This document shows, piece by piece, positions 8,751-23,900 of a stretch of 64,000 nucleotides of DNA. The notes under the pieces are model-generated. The model worked only from the letters and a program-made list of their open reading frames with translations. It ran no database searches and had not been told where the DNA came from. How positions within the stretch are numbered: the stretch's first letter is position 1; every line of letters starts with the position of its first letter. Where the stretch lies: NCBI GenBank assembly GCA_032622095.1, contig CP136064.1:2972280-3036279 (forward strand), written 5' to 3'. The DNA comes from Siphonodentalium dalli. Its lineage: Eukaryota > Mollusca > Scaphopoda > Gadilida > Siphonodentaliidae. Made by a program: the position numbers and the translations under genes.

Positions 8751-11539
8751 TGAGACCTCGGCCTTGTCGGACATCTTCTTTGAGACCTCGGCCTTGTCGG
8801 ACATCTTGTTTGATAGACCTCGGCCTTGTCGGACATCTTGTTTGATAGACCTCGGCCTTGTCGGACATCTTGTTTGAGACCTCGGCCTTGTCGGACATCT
8901 TGTTTGAGACCTCGGCCTTGTCGGACATCTTGTTTGATAGACCTCGGCCTTGTCGGACATCTTGTTTGATAAACCTCGGCCTTGTCGGACATCTTGTTTG
9001 ATAGACCTCGGCCTTGTCGGACATCTTGTTTGCTAGACCTCGGATTGTCGGACATCTTGTTTGATAGACCTCGGCCTTGTCGGACATCTTGTTTGAGAGA
9101 CCTCGGCCTTGTCGGACGTCTTGTTTGAGAGATCTCGGCCTGTCGGACATCTTGTTTGAGAGACCTCGGCCTTGTCGGACATCTTGTTTGAGAGACCTCG
9201 GCCTTGTCGGACATCTTGTTTGAGAGACCTCGGCCTGGCGGACATCTTGTTTGAGAGACCTTGGCCTTGTCGGACATCTTGTTTGAGAGACCTCGGCCTT
9301 GTCGGACGTCTTGTTTGAGAGACCTCGGCCTGTCGGACATCTTGCTTGAGAGACCTCGGCCTTGTCGGACATCATGTTTGAGACCTCGGCCGTGTCGGAC
9401 ATCTTGTTTGAGACCTCGGCCTGTCGGACATCTTGTTTGAGACCTCGGCCTTGTCGGACATCTTGTTTGATAGACCTCGGCCTTGTCGGACATCTTGTTT
9501 GATAGACCTCGGCCTTGTCGGACATCTTGTTTGATAGACCTCGGCCTTGTCGGACATCTTGTTTGAGACCTCGGCCTTGTCGGACATCTTGTTTGAGACC
9601 TCGGCCTTGTCGGACATCTTGTTTGATAGACCTCGGCCTTGTCGGACATCTTGTTTGATAAACCTCGGCCTTGTCGGAATTCTTGTTTGATAGACCTCGG
9701 CCTTGTCGGACATCTTGTTTGATAGACCTCGGCCTTGTCGGACATCTTGTTTGATAGACCTCGGCCTTGTCGGACATCTTGTTTGATAGACCTCGGCCTT
9801 GTCGGACATCGTGTTTGAGACCTCGGCCTTGTCGGACATCTTGTTTGAGACCTCGGCCTGGTCGGACATCTTGTTTGATAGACCTCGGCCTTGTCGGACA
9901 TCGTGTTTGAGAGACCTCGGCCTTGTCGGACATCTTGTTTGAGAGACCTCGGCCTTGTCGGACATCTTGTTTGAGAGACCTCGGCCTTGTCGGACATCTT
10001 GTTTGCGAGACCTCGGCCTTGTCGACATCTTGTTTGAGAGACCTCGGCCTTGTCGGACATCTTGTTTGAGAGACCTCGGCCTTGTCGGACATCTTGTTTG
10101 AGAGACCTCGGCCTTGTCGGACATCTTGTTTGAGAGACCTCGGCCTTGTCGACATCTTTTTTGAGACCTCGGCCTTGTCGGACATCTTGTTTGAGAGACC
10201 TCGGCCTTGTCGGACATCTTGTTTGAGACATCGGCCTTGTCGGACATCTTGTTTGAGAGACCTCGGCCTGGCGGACATCTTGTTTAAGAGACCTCGGCCT
10301 TGTCGGACATCTTGTTTGAGAGACCTCGGCCTTGTCGGACATTTGTTTGAGAGACCTCGGCCTTGTCGGACATCTTGTTTGAGACCTCGGCCTTGTCGGA
10401 CATCTTGTTTGAGCGACATCGGCCTTGTCGGACATCTTGTTTGAGAGACCTCGGCCTTGTCGGACATCTTGTTTGATAGACCCCGGCCTTGTCGGACATC
10501 TTGTTTGAGAGACCTCGGCCTTGTCGGATATCTTGTTTGAGAGACCTCGGCCTTGTCGGACATCTTGTTTGAGACCTCGGCCTTGTCGGACATCTTGTTT
10601 GAGAGACCTCGGCCTTGTCGGACATCTTGTTTGAGACCTCGGCCTTGTCGGACATCTTGTTTGAGAGACCTCGGCCTGGCGGACATCTTGTTTGAGAGAC
10701 CTCGGCCTTGTCGGACATCTTGTTTGAGAGACCTCGGCCTTGTCGGACATTTGTTTGAGAGACCTCGGCCTTGTCGGACATCTTGTTTGAGACCTCGGCC
10801 TTGTCGGACATCTTGTTTGAGCGACATCGGCCTTGTCGGACATCTTGTTTGAGAGACCTCGGCCTTGTCGGACATCTTGTTTGAGAGACCCCGGCCTTGT
10901 CGGACATCTTGTTTGAGAGACCTCGGCCTTGTCGGATATCTTGTTTGAGAGACCTCGGCCTTGTCGGACATCTTGTTTGAAAGACCTCGGCCTGGCGGAC
11001 ATCTTGTTTGAGAGACCTCGGCCTTGTCAGACATCTTGTTTGAGACCTCGGCCTTGTCGGACATCTTGTTTGAGAGACCTCGGCCTGGCGGACATCCTGT
11101 TTGAGAGACCTCGGCCTTGTCGGACATCTTGTTTGAGAGACCTCGGCCTTGTCGGACATCTTGTTTGAGAGACCTCGGCCTTGTCGGACATCTTGTTTGA
11201 GAGACCTCGGCCTGGCGGACATCTTGTTTGAGAGACCTCGGCCTTGTCGGACATCTTGTTTGAGAGACCTCGGCCTTGTCGGACGTCTTGTTTGAGAGAC
11301 CACGGCCTGTCGGACATCTTGTTTGAGAGACCTCGGCCTGTCGGACATCTTGTTTGAGAGACCTCGGCCTTGTCGGACATCTTGTTTGAGAGACCTCGGC
11401 CTTGTCGGACATCTTGTTTGAGAGACCTCGGCCTGGCGGACATCTTGTTTGAGAGACCTTGGCCTTGTCGGACATCTTGTTTGAGAGACCTCGGCCTTGT
11501 CGGACGTCTTGTTTGAGAGACCTCGGCCTGTCGGACATC

Positions 11540-14500
11540 TTGTCTGAGAGACCTCGGCCTTGCCGGACATCATGTTTGAGACCTCGGCCTTGTCGGACAT
11601 CTTGTTTGAGAGACCTCGGCCTGTCGGACATCTTGTTTGAGGAATAGAACTCGGCCTGTCGGACATCTTGTTTGAGACCTCGGCCGTGTCGGACATCTTG
11701 TTTGAGACCTCGGCCTGTCGGACATCTTGTTTGAGACCTCGGCCTTGTCGGACATCTTGTTTGATAGACCTCGGCCTTGTCGGACATCTTGTTTGATAGA
11801 CCTCGGCCTTGTCGGACATCTTGTTTGATAGACCACGGCCTTGTCGGACATCTTGTTTGAGACCTCGGCCTTGTCGGACATCTTGTTTGAGACCTCGGCC
11901 TTGTCGGACATCTTGTTTGATAGACCTCGGCCTTGTCGGACATCTTGTTTGATAAACCTCGGCCTTGTCGGACATCTTGTTTGATAGACCTCGGCCTTGT
12001 CGGACATCTTGTTTGATAGACCTCGGCCTTGTCGGACATCTTGTTTGATAAACCTCGGCCTTGTCGGACATCTTGTTTGAGAGACCTCGGCCTTGTCGGA
12101 CGTCTTGTTTGAGAGACCTCGGCCTGTCGGACATCTTGTTTGAGAGACCTCGGCCTTGTCGGACATCTTGTTTGAGAGACCTCGGCCTTGTCGGACATCT
12201 TGTTTGAGAGACCTCGGCCTGGCGGACATCTTGTTTGAGAGACCTTGGCCTTGTCGGACATCTTGTTTGAGAGACCTCGGCCTTGTCGGACGTCTTGTTT
12301 GAGAGACCTCGGCCTGTCGGACATCTTGTTTGAGAGACCTCGGCCTTGTCGGACATCATGTTTGAGACCTCGGCCTTGTCGGACATCTTGTTTGAGAGAC
12401 CTCGGCCTGTCGGACATCTTGTTTGAGGAATAGAACTCGGCCTGTCGGACATCTTGTTTGAGACCTCGGCCGTGTCGGACATCTTGTTTGAGACCTCGGC
12501 CTGTCGGACATCTTGTTTGAGACCTCGGCCTTGTCGGACATCTTGTTTGATAGACCTCGGCCTTGTCGGACATCTTGTTTGATAGACCACGGCCTTGTCG
12601 GACATCTTGTTTGATAGACCTCGGCCTTGTCGGACATCTTGTTTGAGACCTCGGCCTTGTCGGACATCTTGTTTGAGACCTCGGCCTTGTCGGACATCTT
12701 GTTTGATAGACCTCGGCCTTGTCGGACATCTTGTTTGATAAACCTCGGCCTTGTCGGACATCTTGTTTGATAGACCTCGGCCTTGTCGGACATCTTGTTT
12801 GATAGACCTCGGCCTTGTCGGACATCTTGTTTGATAGACCTCGGCCTTGTCGGACATCTTGTTTGATAGACCTCGGCCTTGTCGGACATCGTGTTTGAGA
12901 CCTCGGCCTTGTCGGACATCTTGTTTGAGACCTCGGCCTGGTCGGACATCTTGTTTGAGAGACCTCGGCCCTTTCGGACATCTTGTTTGAGAGACCTCGG
13001 CCTTGTCGGACATCTTGTTTGAGAGACCTCGGCCTTGTCGGACATCTTGTTTGAGAGACCACGGCCTTGTCGACATCTTGTTTGAGAGACCTCGGCCTTG
13101 TCGGACATCTTGTTTGAGAGACTTCGGCCTTGTCGGACATCTTGTTTGAGTGACCTCGGCCTTGTCGGACATCTTGTTTGAGAGACCTCGGCCTTGTCGA
13201 CATCTTGTTTGAGACCTCGGCCTTGTCGGACATCTTGTTTGAGAGACCTCGGCCTTGTCGGACATCTTGTTTGAGACATCGGCCTTGTCGGACATCTTGT
13301 TTGAGAGACCTCGGCCTGGCGGACATCTTGTTTGAGAGACCTCGGCCTTGTCGGACATCTTGTTTGAGAGACCTCGGCCTTGTCGGACATCTTGTTTGAG
13401 AGACCTCGGCCTTGTCGGACATCTTGTTTGAGACCTCGGCCTTGTCGGACATCTTGTTTGAGCGACATCGGCCTTGTCGGACATCTTGTTTGAGAGAACT
13501 CGGCCTTGTCGGACATCTTGTTTGAGACCTCGGCCTTGTCGGACATCTTGTTTGAGAGACCTCGGCCTGTCGGACATCTTGTTTGAGAGACATCGGCCTT
13601 GTCGGACATCTTGTTTGAGACCTCGGCCTTGTCGGACATCTTGTTTGAGAGACCTCGGAGTGTCGGACATCTTGTGTGGGAGACATCGGCCTTGTCGGAC
13701 ATCTTGTTTGAGACCTAGGCCTTGTCGGACATCTTGTTTGAGAAACCTCGGCCTGTCGGACATCTTGTTTGAGAGACCTCGGCCTTGTCGACATCTTGGT
13801 TGAGACCTCGGCCTTGTCGGACATCTTGTTTGAGAGACCTCGGCCTTGTCGGACATCTTGTTTGAGAGACCTCGGCCTTGTCGGACATCTTGTTTGAGAC
13901 CTCGGCCTTGTCGGACATCTTGTTTGAGACCTCGGCCTTGTCGGACATCTTGTTTGAGAGACCTCGGCCTTGTCGGACATCTTGTTTGAGACCTCGGCCT
14001 TGTCGGACATCTTGTTTGAGAGACCTCGGCATGGCGGACATCTTGTTTGAGACCTCGGCCTTGTCGGACATCTTGTTTGAGAGACCTCGGCCTTGTCGGA
14101 CATCTTGTTTGAGAGACCTCGGCCTTGTCGGACATCTTGTTTGAGACCTCGGCCTTGTCGGACATCTTGTTTGAGACCTCGGCCTTGTCGGACATCTTGT
14201 TTGAGAGACCTCGGCCTTGTCGGACATCTTGTTTGAGACCTCGGCCTTGTCGGACATCTTGTTTGAGAGACCTCGGCATGGCGGACATCTTGTTTGAGAC
14301 CTCGGCCTTGTCGGACATCTTCTTTGAGACCTCGGCCTTGTCGGACATCTTGTTTGATAGACCTCGGCCTTGTCGGACATCTTGTTTGATAGACCTCGGC
14401 CTTGTCGGACATCTTGTTTGAGACCTCGGCCTTGTCGGACATCTTGTTTGAGACCTCGGCCTTGTCGGACATCTTGTTTGATAGACCTCGGCCTTGTCGG

Positions 14501-17500
14501 ACATCTTGTTTGATAAACCTCGGCCTTGTCGGACATCTTGTTTGATAGACCTCGGCCTTGTCGGACATCTTGTTTGCTAGACCTCGGATTGTCGGACATC
14601 TTGTTTGATAGACCTCGGCCTTGTCGGACATCTTGTTTGAGAGACCTCGGCCTTGTCGGACGTCTTGTTTGAGAGATCTCGGCCTGTCGGACATCTTGTT
14701 TGAGAGACCTCGGCCTTGTCGGACATCTTGTTTGAGAGACCTCGGCCTTGTCGGACATCTTGTTTGAGAGACCTCGGCCTGGCGGACATCTTGTTTGAGA
14801 GACCTTGGCCTTGTCGGACATCTTGTTTGAGAGACCTCGGCCTTGTCGGACGTCTTGTTTGAGAGACCTCGGCCTGTCGGACATCTTGCTTGAGAGACCT
14901 CGGCCTTGTCGGACATCATGTTTGAGACCTCGGCCTTGTCGGACATCTTGTTTGAGAGACCTCGGCCTGTCGGACATCTTGTTTGAGGAATAGAACTCGG
15001 CCTGTCGGACATCTTGTTTGAGACCTCGGCCGTGTCGGACATCTTGTTTGAGACCTCGGCCTGTCGGACATCTTGTTTGAGACCTCGGCCTTGTCGGACA
15101 TCTTGTTTGATAGACCTCGGCCTTGTCGGACATCTTGTTTGATAGACCTCGGCCTTGTCGGACATCTTGTTTGATAGACCTCGGCCTTGTCGGACATCTT
15201 GTTTGAGACCTCGGCCTTGTCGGACATCTTGTTTGAGACCTCGGCCTTGTCGGACATCTTGTTTGATAGACCTCGGCCTTGTCGGACATCTTGTTTGATA
15301 AACCTCGGCCTTGTCGGAATTCTTGTTTGATAGACCTCGGCCTTGTCGGACATCTTGTTTGATAGACCTCGGCCTTGTCGGACATCTTGTTTGATAGACC
15401 TCGGCCTTGTCGGACATCTTGTTTGATAGACCTCGGCCTTGTCGGACATCGTGTTTGAGACCTCGGCCTTGTCGGACATCTTGTTTGAGACCTCGGCCTG
15501 GTCGGACATCTTGTTTGATAGACCTCGGCCTTGTCGGACATCGTGTTTGAGAGACCTCGGCCTTGTCGGACATCTTGTTTGAGAGACCTCGGCCTTGTCG
15601 GACATCTTGTTTGAGAGACCTCGGCCTTGTCGGACATCTTGTTTGCGAGACCTCGGCCTTGTCGACATCTTGTTTGAGAGACCTCGGCCTTGTCGGACAT
15701 CTTGTTTGAGAGACCTCGGCCTTGTCGGACATCTTGTTTGAGAGACCTCGGCCTTGTCGGACATCTTGTTTGAGAGACCTCGGCCTTGTCGACATCTTTT
15801 TTGAGACCTCGGCCTTGTCGGACATCTTGTTTGAGAGACCTCGGCCTTGTCGGACATCTTGTTTGAGACATCGGCCTTGTCGGACATCTTGTTTGAGAGA
15901 CCTCGGCCTGGCGGACATCTTGTTTAAGAGACCTCGGCCTTGTCGGACATCTTGTTTGAGAGACCTCGGCCTTGTCGGACATTTGTTTGAGAGACCTCGG
16001 CCTTGTCGGACATCTAGTTTGAGACCTCGGCCTTGTCGGACATCTTGTTTGAGCGACATCGGCCTTGTCGGACATCTTGTTTGAGAGACCTCGGCCTTGT
16101 CGGACATCTTGTTTGATAGACCCCGGCCTTGTCGGACATCTTGTTTGAGAGACCTCGGCCTTGTCGGATATCTTGTTTGAGAGACCTCGGCCTTGTCGGA
16201 CATCTTGTTTGAGAGACCTCGGCCTGGCGGACATCTTGTTTGAGAGACCTCGGCCTTGTCAGACATCTTGTTTGAGACCTCGGCCTTGTCGGACATCTTG
16301 TTTGAGAGACCTCGGCCTGGCGGACATCTTGTTTGAGAGACCTCGGCCTTGTCGGACATCTTGTTTGAGACCTCGGCCTGTCGGACATCTTGTTTGAGAC
16401 CTCGGCCTTGTCGGACATCTTGTTTGATAGACCTCGGCCTTGTCGGACATCTTGTTTGATAGACCTCGGCCTTGTCGGACATCTTGTTTGATAGACCTCG
16501 GCCTTGTCGGACATCTTGTTTGAGACCTCGGCCTTGTCGGACATCTTGTTTGAGACCTCGGCCTTGTCGGACATCTTGTTTGATAGACCTCGGCCTTGTC
16601 GGACATCTTGTTTGATAAACCTCGGCCTTGTCGGACATCTTGTTTGATAGACCTCGGCCTTGTCGGACATCTTGTTTGATAGACCTCGGCCTTGTCGGAC
16701 ATCTTGTTTGATAGACCTCGTCCTTGTCGGACATCTTGTTTGATAGACCTCGGCCTTGTCGGACATCGTGTTTGAGACCTCGGCCTTGTCGGACATCTTG
16801 TTTGAGACCTCGGCCTGGTCGGACATCTTGTTTGATAGACCTCGGCCTTGTCGGACATCGTGTTTGAGAGACCTCGGCCTTGTCGGACATCTTGTTTGAG
16901 AGACCTCGGCCTTGTCGGACATCTTGTTTGAGAGACCTCGGCCTTGTCGGACATCTTGTTTGAGAGACCTCGGCCTTGTCGACATCTTGTTTGAGAGACC
17001 TCGGCCTTGTCGGACATCTTGTTTGAGAGATCTCGGCCTTGTCGGACATCTTGTTTGAGAGACCTCGGCCTTGTCGGACATCTTGTTTGAGAGACCTCGG
17101 CCTTGTCGACATCTTGTTTGAGACCTCGGCCTTGTCGGACATCTTGTTTGAGAGACCTCGGCCTTGTCGGACATCTTGTTTGAGACATCGGCCTTGTCGG
17201 ACATCTTGTTTGAGAGACCTCGGCCTGGCGGACATCTTGTTTGAGAGACCTCGGCCTTGTCGGACATCTTGTTTGAGAGACCTCGGCCTTGTCGGACATT
17301 TGTTTGAGAGACCTCGGCCTTGTCGGACATCTTGTTTGAGACCTCGGCCTTGTCGGACATCTTGTTTGAGCGACATCGGCCTTGTCGGACATCTTGTTTG
17401 AGAGACCTCGGCCTTGTCGGACATCTTGTTTGAGAGACCTCGGTCTTGTCGGACATCTTGTTTGAGAGACCCCGGCCTTGTCGGACATCTTGTTTGAGAG

Positions 17501-17990
17501 ACCTCGGCCTTGTCGGATATCTTGTTTGAGAGACCTCGGCCTTGTCGGACATCTTGTTTGAGAAACCTCGGCCTGGCGGACATCTTGTTTGAGAGACCTC
17601 GGCCTTGTCAGACATCTTGTTTGAGACCTCGGCCTTGTCGGACATCTTGTTTGAGAGACCTCGGCCTGGCGGACATCTTGTTTGAGAGACCTCGGCCTTG
17701 TCGGACATCTTGTTTGAGAGACCTCGGCCTTGTCGGACATCTTGTTTGATAAACCTCGGCCTTGTCGGACATCTTGTTTGAGAGACCTCGGCCTGGCGGA
17801 CATCTTGTTTGAGAGACCTCGGCCTTGTCGGACATCTTGTTTGAGAGACCTCGGCCTTGTCGGACGTCTTGTTTGAGAGACCACGGCCTGTCGGACATCT
17901 TGTTTGAGAGACCTCGGCCTGTCGGACATCTTGTTTGAGAGACCTCGGCCTTGTCGGACATCTTGTTTGAGAGACCTCGGCCTTGTCGGA
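11540..17990. repeat. ~6.4-kb block repeated at +18,437 bp (copy about 29,977-36,427)
   Basis: Private variants keep one offset of 18,437 bp over the whole block, including the A at 13061 and 31498 and the CATCTAG variants near 16015 and 34452. The copies differ by scattered single bases, for example T at 13123 against C at 31560. Limits are approximate. Confidence 0.8.
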
Positions 17991-20900
17991 CATCTTGTTT
18001 GAGAGACCTCGGCCTGGCGGACATCTTGTTTGAGAGACCTTGGCCTTGTCGGACATCTTGTTTGAGAGACCTCGGCCTTGTCGGACGTCTTGTTTGAGAG
18101 ACCTCGGCCTGTCGGACATCTTGTCTGAGAGACCTCGGCCTTGTCGGACATCATGTTTGAGACCTCGGCCTTGTCGGACATCTTGTTTGAGAGACCTCGG
18201 CCTGTCGGACATCTTGTTTGAGAGACCTCGGCCTGTCGGACATCTTGTTTGAGACCTCGGCCGTGTCGGACATCTTGTTTGAGACCTCGGCCTGTCGGAC
18301 ATCTTGTTTGAGACCTCGGCCTTGTCGGACATCTTGTTTGATAGACCTCGGCCTTGTCGGACATCTTGTTTGAGACCTCGGCCTTGTCGGACATCTTGTT
18401 TGAGACCTCGGCCTTGTCGGACATCTTGTTTGATAGACCTCGGCCTTGTCGGACATCTTGTTTGATAAACCTCGGCCTTGTCCGACATCTTGTTTGATAG
18501 ACCTCGGCCTTGTCGGACATCTTGTTTGATAGACCTCGGCCTTGTCGGACATCTTGTTTGATAGACCTCGGCCTTGTCGGACATCTTGTTTGAGAGACCT
18601 CGGCCTTGTCGGACGTCTTGTTTGAGAGACCTCGGCCTGTCGGACATCTTGTTTGAGAGACCTCGGCCTTGTCGGACATCTTGTTTGAGAGACCTCGGCC
18701 TTGTCGGACATCTTGTTTGAGAGACCTCGGCCTGGCGGACATCTTGTTTGAGAGACCTTGGCCTTGTCGGACATCTTGTTTGAGAGACCTCGGCCTTGTC
18801 GGACGTCTTGTTTGAGAGACCTCGGCCTGTCGGGCATCTTGTTTGAGAGACCTCGGCCTTGTCGGACATCATGTTTGAGACCTCGGCCTTGTCGGACATC
18901 TTGTTTGAGAGACCTCGGCCTGTCGGACATCTTGTTTGAGGAATAGAACTCGGCCTGTCGGACATCTTGTTTGAGACCTCGGCCGTGTCGGACATATTGT
19001 TTGAGACCTCGGCCTGTCGGACATCTTGTTTGAGACCTCGGCCTTGTCGGACATCTTGTTTGATAGACCTCGGCCTTGTCGGACATCTTGTTTGATAGAC
19101 CACGGCCTTGTCGGACATCTTGTTTGATAGACCTCGGCCTTGTCGGACATCTTGTTTGAGACATCGGCCTTGTCGGACATCTTGTTTGAGACCTCGGCCT
19201 TGTCGGACATCTTGTTTGATAGACCTCGGCCTTGTCGGACATCTTGTTTGATAAACCTCGGCCTTGTCGGACATCTTGTTTGATAGACCTCGGCCTTGTC
19301 GGACATCTTGTTTGATAGACCTCGGCCTTGTCGGACATCTTGTTTGATAGACCTCGGCCTTGTCGGACATCTTGTTTGATAGACATCGGCCTTGTCGGAC
19401 ATCGTGTTTGAGACCTCGGCCTTGTCGGACATCTTGTTTGAGACCTCGGCCTGGTCGGACATCTTGTTTGATAGACCTCGGCCTTGTCGGACATCGTGTT
19501 TGAGAGACCTCGGCCCTTTCGGACATCTTGTTTGAGAGACCTCGGCCTTGTCGGACATCTTGTTTGAGAGACCTCGGCCTTGTCGGACATCTTGTTTGAG
19601 AGACCTCGACCTTGTCGACATCTTGTTTGAGAGACCTCGGCCTTGTCGGACATCTTGTTTGAGAGACCTCGGCCTTGTCGGACATCTTGTTTGAGAGACC
19701 TCGGCCTTGTCGGACATCTTGTTTGAGAGACCTCGGCCTTGTCGACATCTTGTTTGAGACCTCGGCCTTGTCGGACATCTTGTTTGAGAGACCTCGGCCT
19801 TGTCGGACATCTTGTTTGAGACATCGGCCTTGTCGGACATCTTGTTTGAGAGACCTCGGCCTGGCGGACATCTTGTTTGAGAGACCTCGGCCTTGTCGGA
19901 CATCTTGTTTGAGAGACCTCGGCCTTGTCGGACATCTTGTTTGAGAGACCTCGGCCTTGTCGGACATCTTGTTTGAGACCTCGGCCTTGTCGGACATCTT
20001 GTTTGAGAGAACTCGGCCTTGTCGGACATCTTGTTTGAGACCTCGGCCTTGTCGGACATCTTGTTTGAGAGACCTCGGCCTGTCGGACATCTTGTTTGAG
20101 AGACATCGGCCTTGTCGGACATCTTGTTTGAGACCTCGGCCTTGTCGGACATCTTGTTTGAGAGACCTCGGAGTGTCGGACATCTTGTTTGGGAGACATC
20201 GGCCTTGTCGGACATCTTGTTTGAGACCTAGGCCTTGTCGGACATCTTGTTTGAGAGACCTCGGCCTTGTCGACATCTTGGTTGAGACCTCGGCCTTGTC
20301 GGACATCTTGTTTGAGAGACCTCGGCCTTGTCGGACATCTTGTTTGAGAGACCTCGGCCTTGTCGGACATCTTGTTTGAGACCTCGGCCTTGTCGGACAT
20401 CTTGTTTGAGACCTCGGCCTTGTCGGACATCTTGTTTGAGACCTCGGCCTTGTCGGACATCTTGTTTGAGAGACCTCGGCCTTGTCGGACATCTTGTTTG
20501 AGACCTCGGCCTTGTCGGACATCTTGTTTGAGAGACCTCGGCATGGCGGACATCTTGTTTGAGACCTCGGCCTTGTCGGACATCTTGTTTGAGAGACCTC
20601 GGCCTTGTCGGGCATCTTGTTTGAGAGACCTCGGCCTTGTCGGACATCTTGTTTGAGAGACCTCGGCCTTGTCGGACATCTTGTTTGAGACCTCGGCCTT
20701 GTCGGACATCTTGTTTGAGAGACCTCGGCATGGCGGACATCTTGTTTGAGACCTCGGCCTTGTCGGACATCTTGTTTGAGATACCTCGGCCTTGTCGGAC
20801 ATCTTGTTTGAGACCTCGGCCTTGTCGGACATCTTGTCTGAGAGACCTCGGCCTTGTCGGACATCTTGTTTGATAGACCTCATCCTTGTCGGACATCTTG

Positions 20901-23900
20901 TTTGATAGACCTCGGCCTTGTCGGACATCTTGTTTGAGAGACCTCGGCCTTGTCGGACATCTTGTTTGAGACCTCGGCCTTGTCGGACATCTTGTTTGAG
21001 AGACCTCGGCCTGGCGGACATATTGTTTGAGAGACCTCGGCCTGGCGGACATCTTGTTTGAGATACCTCGGCCTTGTCGGACATCTTGTTTGAGACCTCG
21101 GCCTTGTCGGACATCTTGTCTGAGAGACCTCGGCCTTGTCGGACATCTTGTTTGATAGACCTCATCCTTGTCGGACATCTTGTTTGATAGACCTCGGCCT
21201 TGTCGGACATCTTGTTTGAGAGACCTCGGCCTTGTCGGACATCTTGTTTGAGACCTCGGCCTTGTCGGACATCTTGTTTGAGAGACCTCGGCCTGGCGGA
21301 CATATTGTTTGAGAGACCTCGGCCTGGCGGACATCTTGTTTGAGACCTCGGCCTTGTCGGACATCTTGTTTGAGAGACCTCGCCCTTGTCGGACATCTTG
21401 TTTGAGAGACCTCGGCCTTGTCGGACATCTTGTTTGAGAGACCTTGGCCTTGTCGGACATCTTGTTTGAGACCTCGGCCTTGTCGACCTCGGCCTTGTCG
21501 GACATCTTGTTTGAGAGACCTCGGCCTTGTCGGACATCTTGTTTGAGACCTCGGCCTTGTCGGACATCTTATTTGAGAGACCTCGGCCTGGCGGACATCT
21601 TGTTTGAGAGACATCGGCCTTGTCGGACATCTCGTTTGAGACCTCGGCCTTGTCGGACATCTCGTTTGAGAGACCTCGGCCTGTCGGACATCTTGTTTGA
21701 GAGACATCGGCCTTGTCGGACATCTTGTTTGCAACCTCGGCCTTGTCGGACATCTTGTTTGAGATACCTCGGCCTGGCGGACATCTTGTTTGAGAGACAT
21801 CGGCCTTGTCGGACATCTTGTTTGAGAGACCTCGGCCTTGTCGGACATCTTGTTTGAGAGAGCTCGGCCTTGTCGGACATCTTGTTTGAGAGACCTCGGC
21901 CTTGTCGACATCTTGTTTGAGACCTCGGCCTTGTCGGACATCTTGTTTGATAGACCTCGGCCTTGTCGGACATCTTGTTTGAGAGACCTCGGCCTTGTCG
22001 GACATCTTGTTTGAGAGACATCGGCCTTGTCGAACATCTTGTTTGAGAGACCTCGGCCTTGTCGGACATCTTGTTTGAGAGGCCTCGGCCTTGTCGGACA
22101 TCTTGTTTGAGACCTAGGCCTTGTCGGACATCTTGTTTGAGACCTCGGCCTTGTCGGACATCTTGTTTGAGAGACCTCGGCCTGGCGGACATCTTGTTTG
22201 AGAGACCTCGGCCTTGTCGGACATCTTGTTTGAGACCTCGGCCTTGTCGGACATCTTGTTTGAGAGACCTCGGCCTGGCGGACATCTTGTTTGAGAGACC
22301 TCGGCCTGGCGGACATATTGTTTGAGAGACCTCGGCCTGGCGGACATCTTGTTTGAGACCTCGGCCTTGTCGGACATCTTGTTTGAGACCTCGGCCTTGT
22401 CGGACATCTTGTTTGAGAGACCTCGGCCTGGCGGACATCTTGTTTGAGAGACCTCGGCCTTGTCGGACATCTTGTTTGAGACCTCGGACTTGTCGGACAT
22501 CTTGTTTGAGAGACCTCGGCCTGGCGGACATCTTGTTTGAGAGACCTCGGCCTGGCGGACATATTGTTTGAGAGACCTAGGCCTGGCGGACATCTTGTTT
22601 GAGACCTCGGCCTTGTCGGACATCTTGTTTGAGAGACCTCGGCCTTGTCGGACATCTTGTTTGAGAGACCTCGGCCTTGTCGGACATCTTGTTTGAGAGA
22701 CCTCGGCCTTGTCGACATCTTGTTTGAGACCTCGGCCTTGTCGGACATTATGTTTGATAGACCTCGGCCTTGTCGGACATCTTGTTTGAGAGACCTCGGC
22801 CTTGTCGGACATCTTGTTTGAGAGACCTCGGCCTTGTCGAACATCTTGTTTGAGAGACCTCGGCCTTGTCGGACATCTTGTTTGAGAGGCCTCGGCCTTG
22901 TCGGACATCTTGTTTGAGAGGCCTCGGCCTTGTCGGACATCTTGTTTGAGAGACCTCAGCCTGGCGGACATCTTGTTTGAGAGACCTCGGCCTTGTCGGA
23001 CATCTTGTTTGAGACCTCGGCCTTGTCGGACATCTTGTTTGAGAGACCTCGGCCTGGCGGACATCTTGTTTGAGAGACCTCGGCCTGGCGGACATATTGT
23101 TTGAGAGACCTCGGCCTGGCGGACATCTTGTTTGAGACCTCGGCCTTGTCGGACATCTTGTTTGAGAGACCTCGGCCTTGTCGGACATCTTGTTTGAGAG
23201 ACCTCGGCCTGGCGGACATCTTGTTTGAGAGACCTTGGCCTTGTCGGACATCTTGTTTGAGAGACCTCGGCCTGTCGGACATCTTGTTTGAGAGACCTCG
23301 GCCTTGTCGGACATCTTGTTTGATATACCTCGGCCTTGTCGGACATCGTGTTTGAGACCTCGGCCTTGTCGGACATCTTGTTTGAGACCTCGGCCTGGTC
23401 GGACATCTTGTTTGATAGACCTCGGCCTTGTCGGACATCGTGTTTGAGAGACCTCGGCCTTGTCGGACATCTTGTTTGAGAGACCTCGGCCTTGTCGGAC
23501 ATCTTGTTTGAGAGACCTCGGCCTTGTCGGACATCTTGTTTGAGAGACCTCGGCCTTGTCGACATCTTGTTTGAGAGACCTCGGCCTTGTCGGACATCTT
23601 GTTTGAGACCTCGGCCTTGTCGGACATCTTGTTTGAGAGACCTCGGCATGGCGGACATCTTGTTTGAGACCTCGGCCTTGTCGGACATCTTGTTTGAGAG
23701 ACATCGGCCTTGTCGGACATCTTGTTTGAGAGACCTCGGCCTTGTCGGACATCTTGTTTGAGAGAGCTCGGCCTTGTCGGACATCTTGTTTGAGAGACCT
23801 TGGCCTTGTCGGACATCTTGTTTGAGAGACCTCGGCCTTGTCGGACGTCTTGTTTGAGAGACCTCGGCCTGTCGGGCATCTTGTTTGAGAGACCTCGGCC

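Noticed and set aside
3901-17583. Giant minus-strand open frame of about 4,560 codons, and similar ones across the array
   Set aside because: It exists only because the satellite monomer lacks stop codons; the same peptides appear in all three minus frames, there is no conserved domain, and the frame runs through the N gap. No evidence of a gene.
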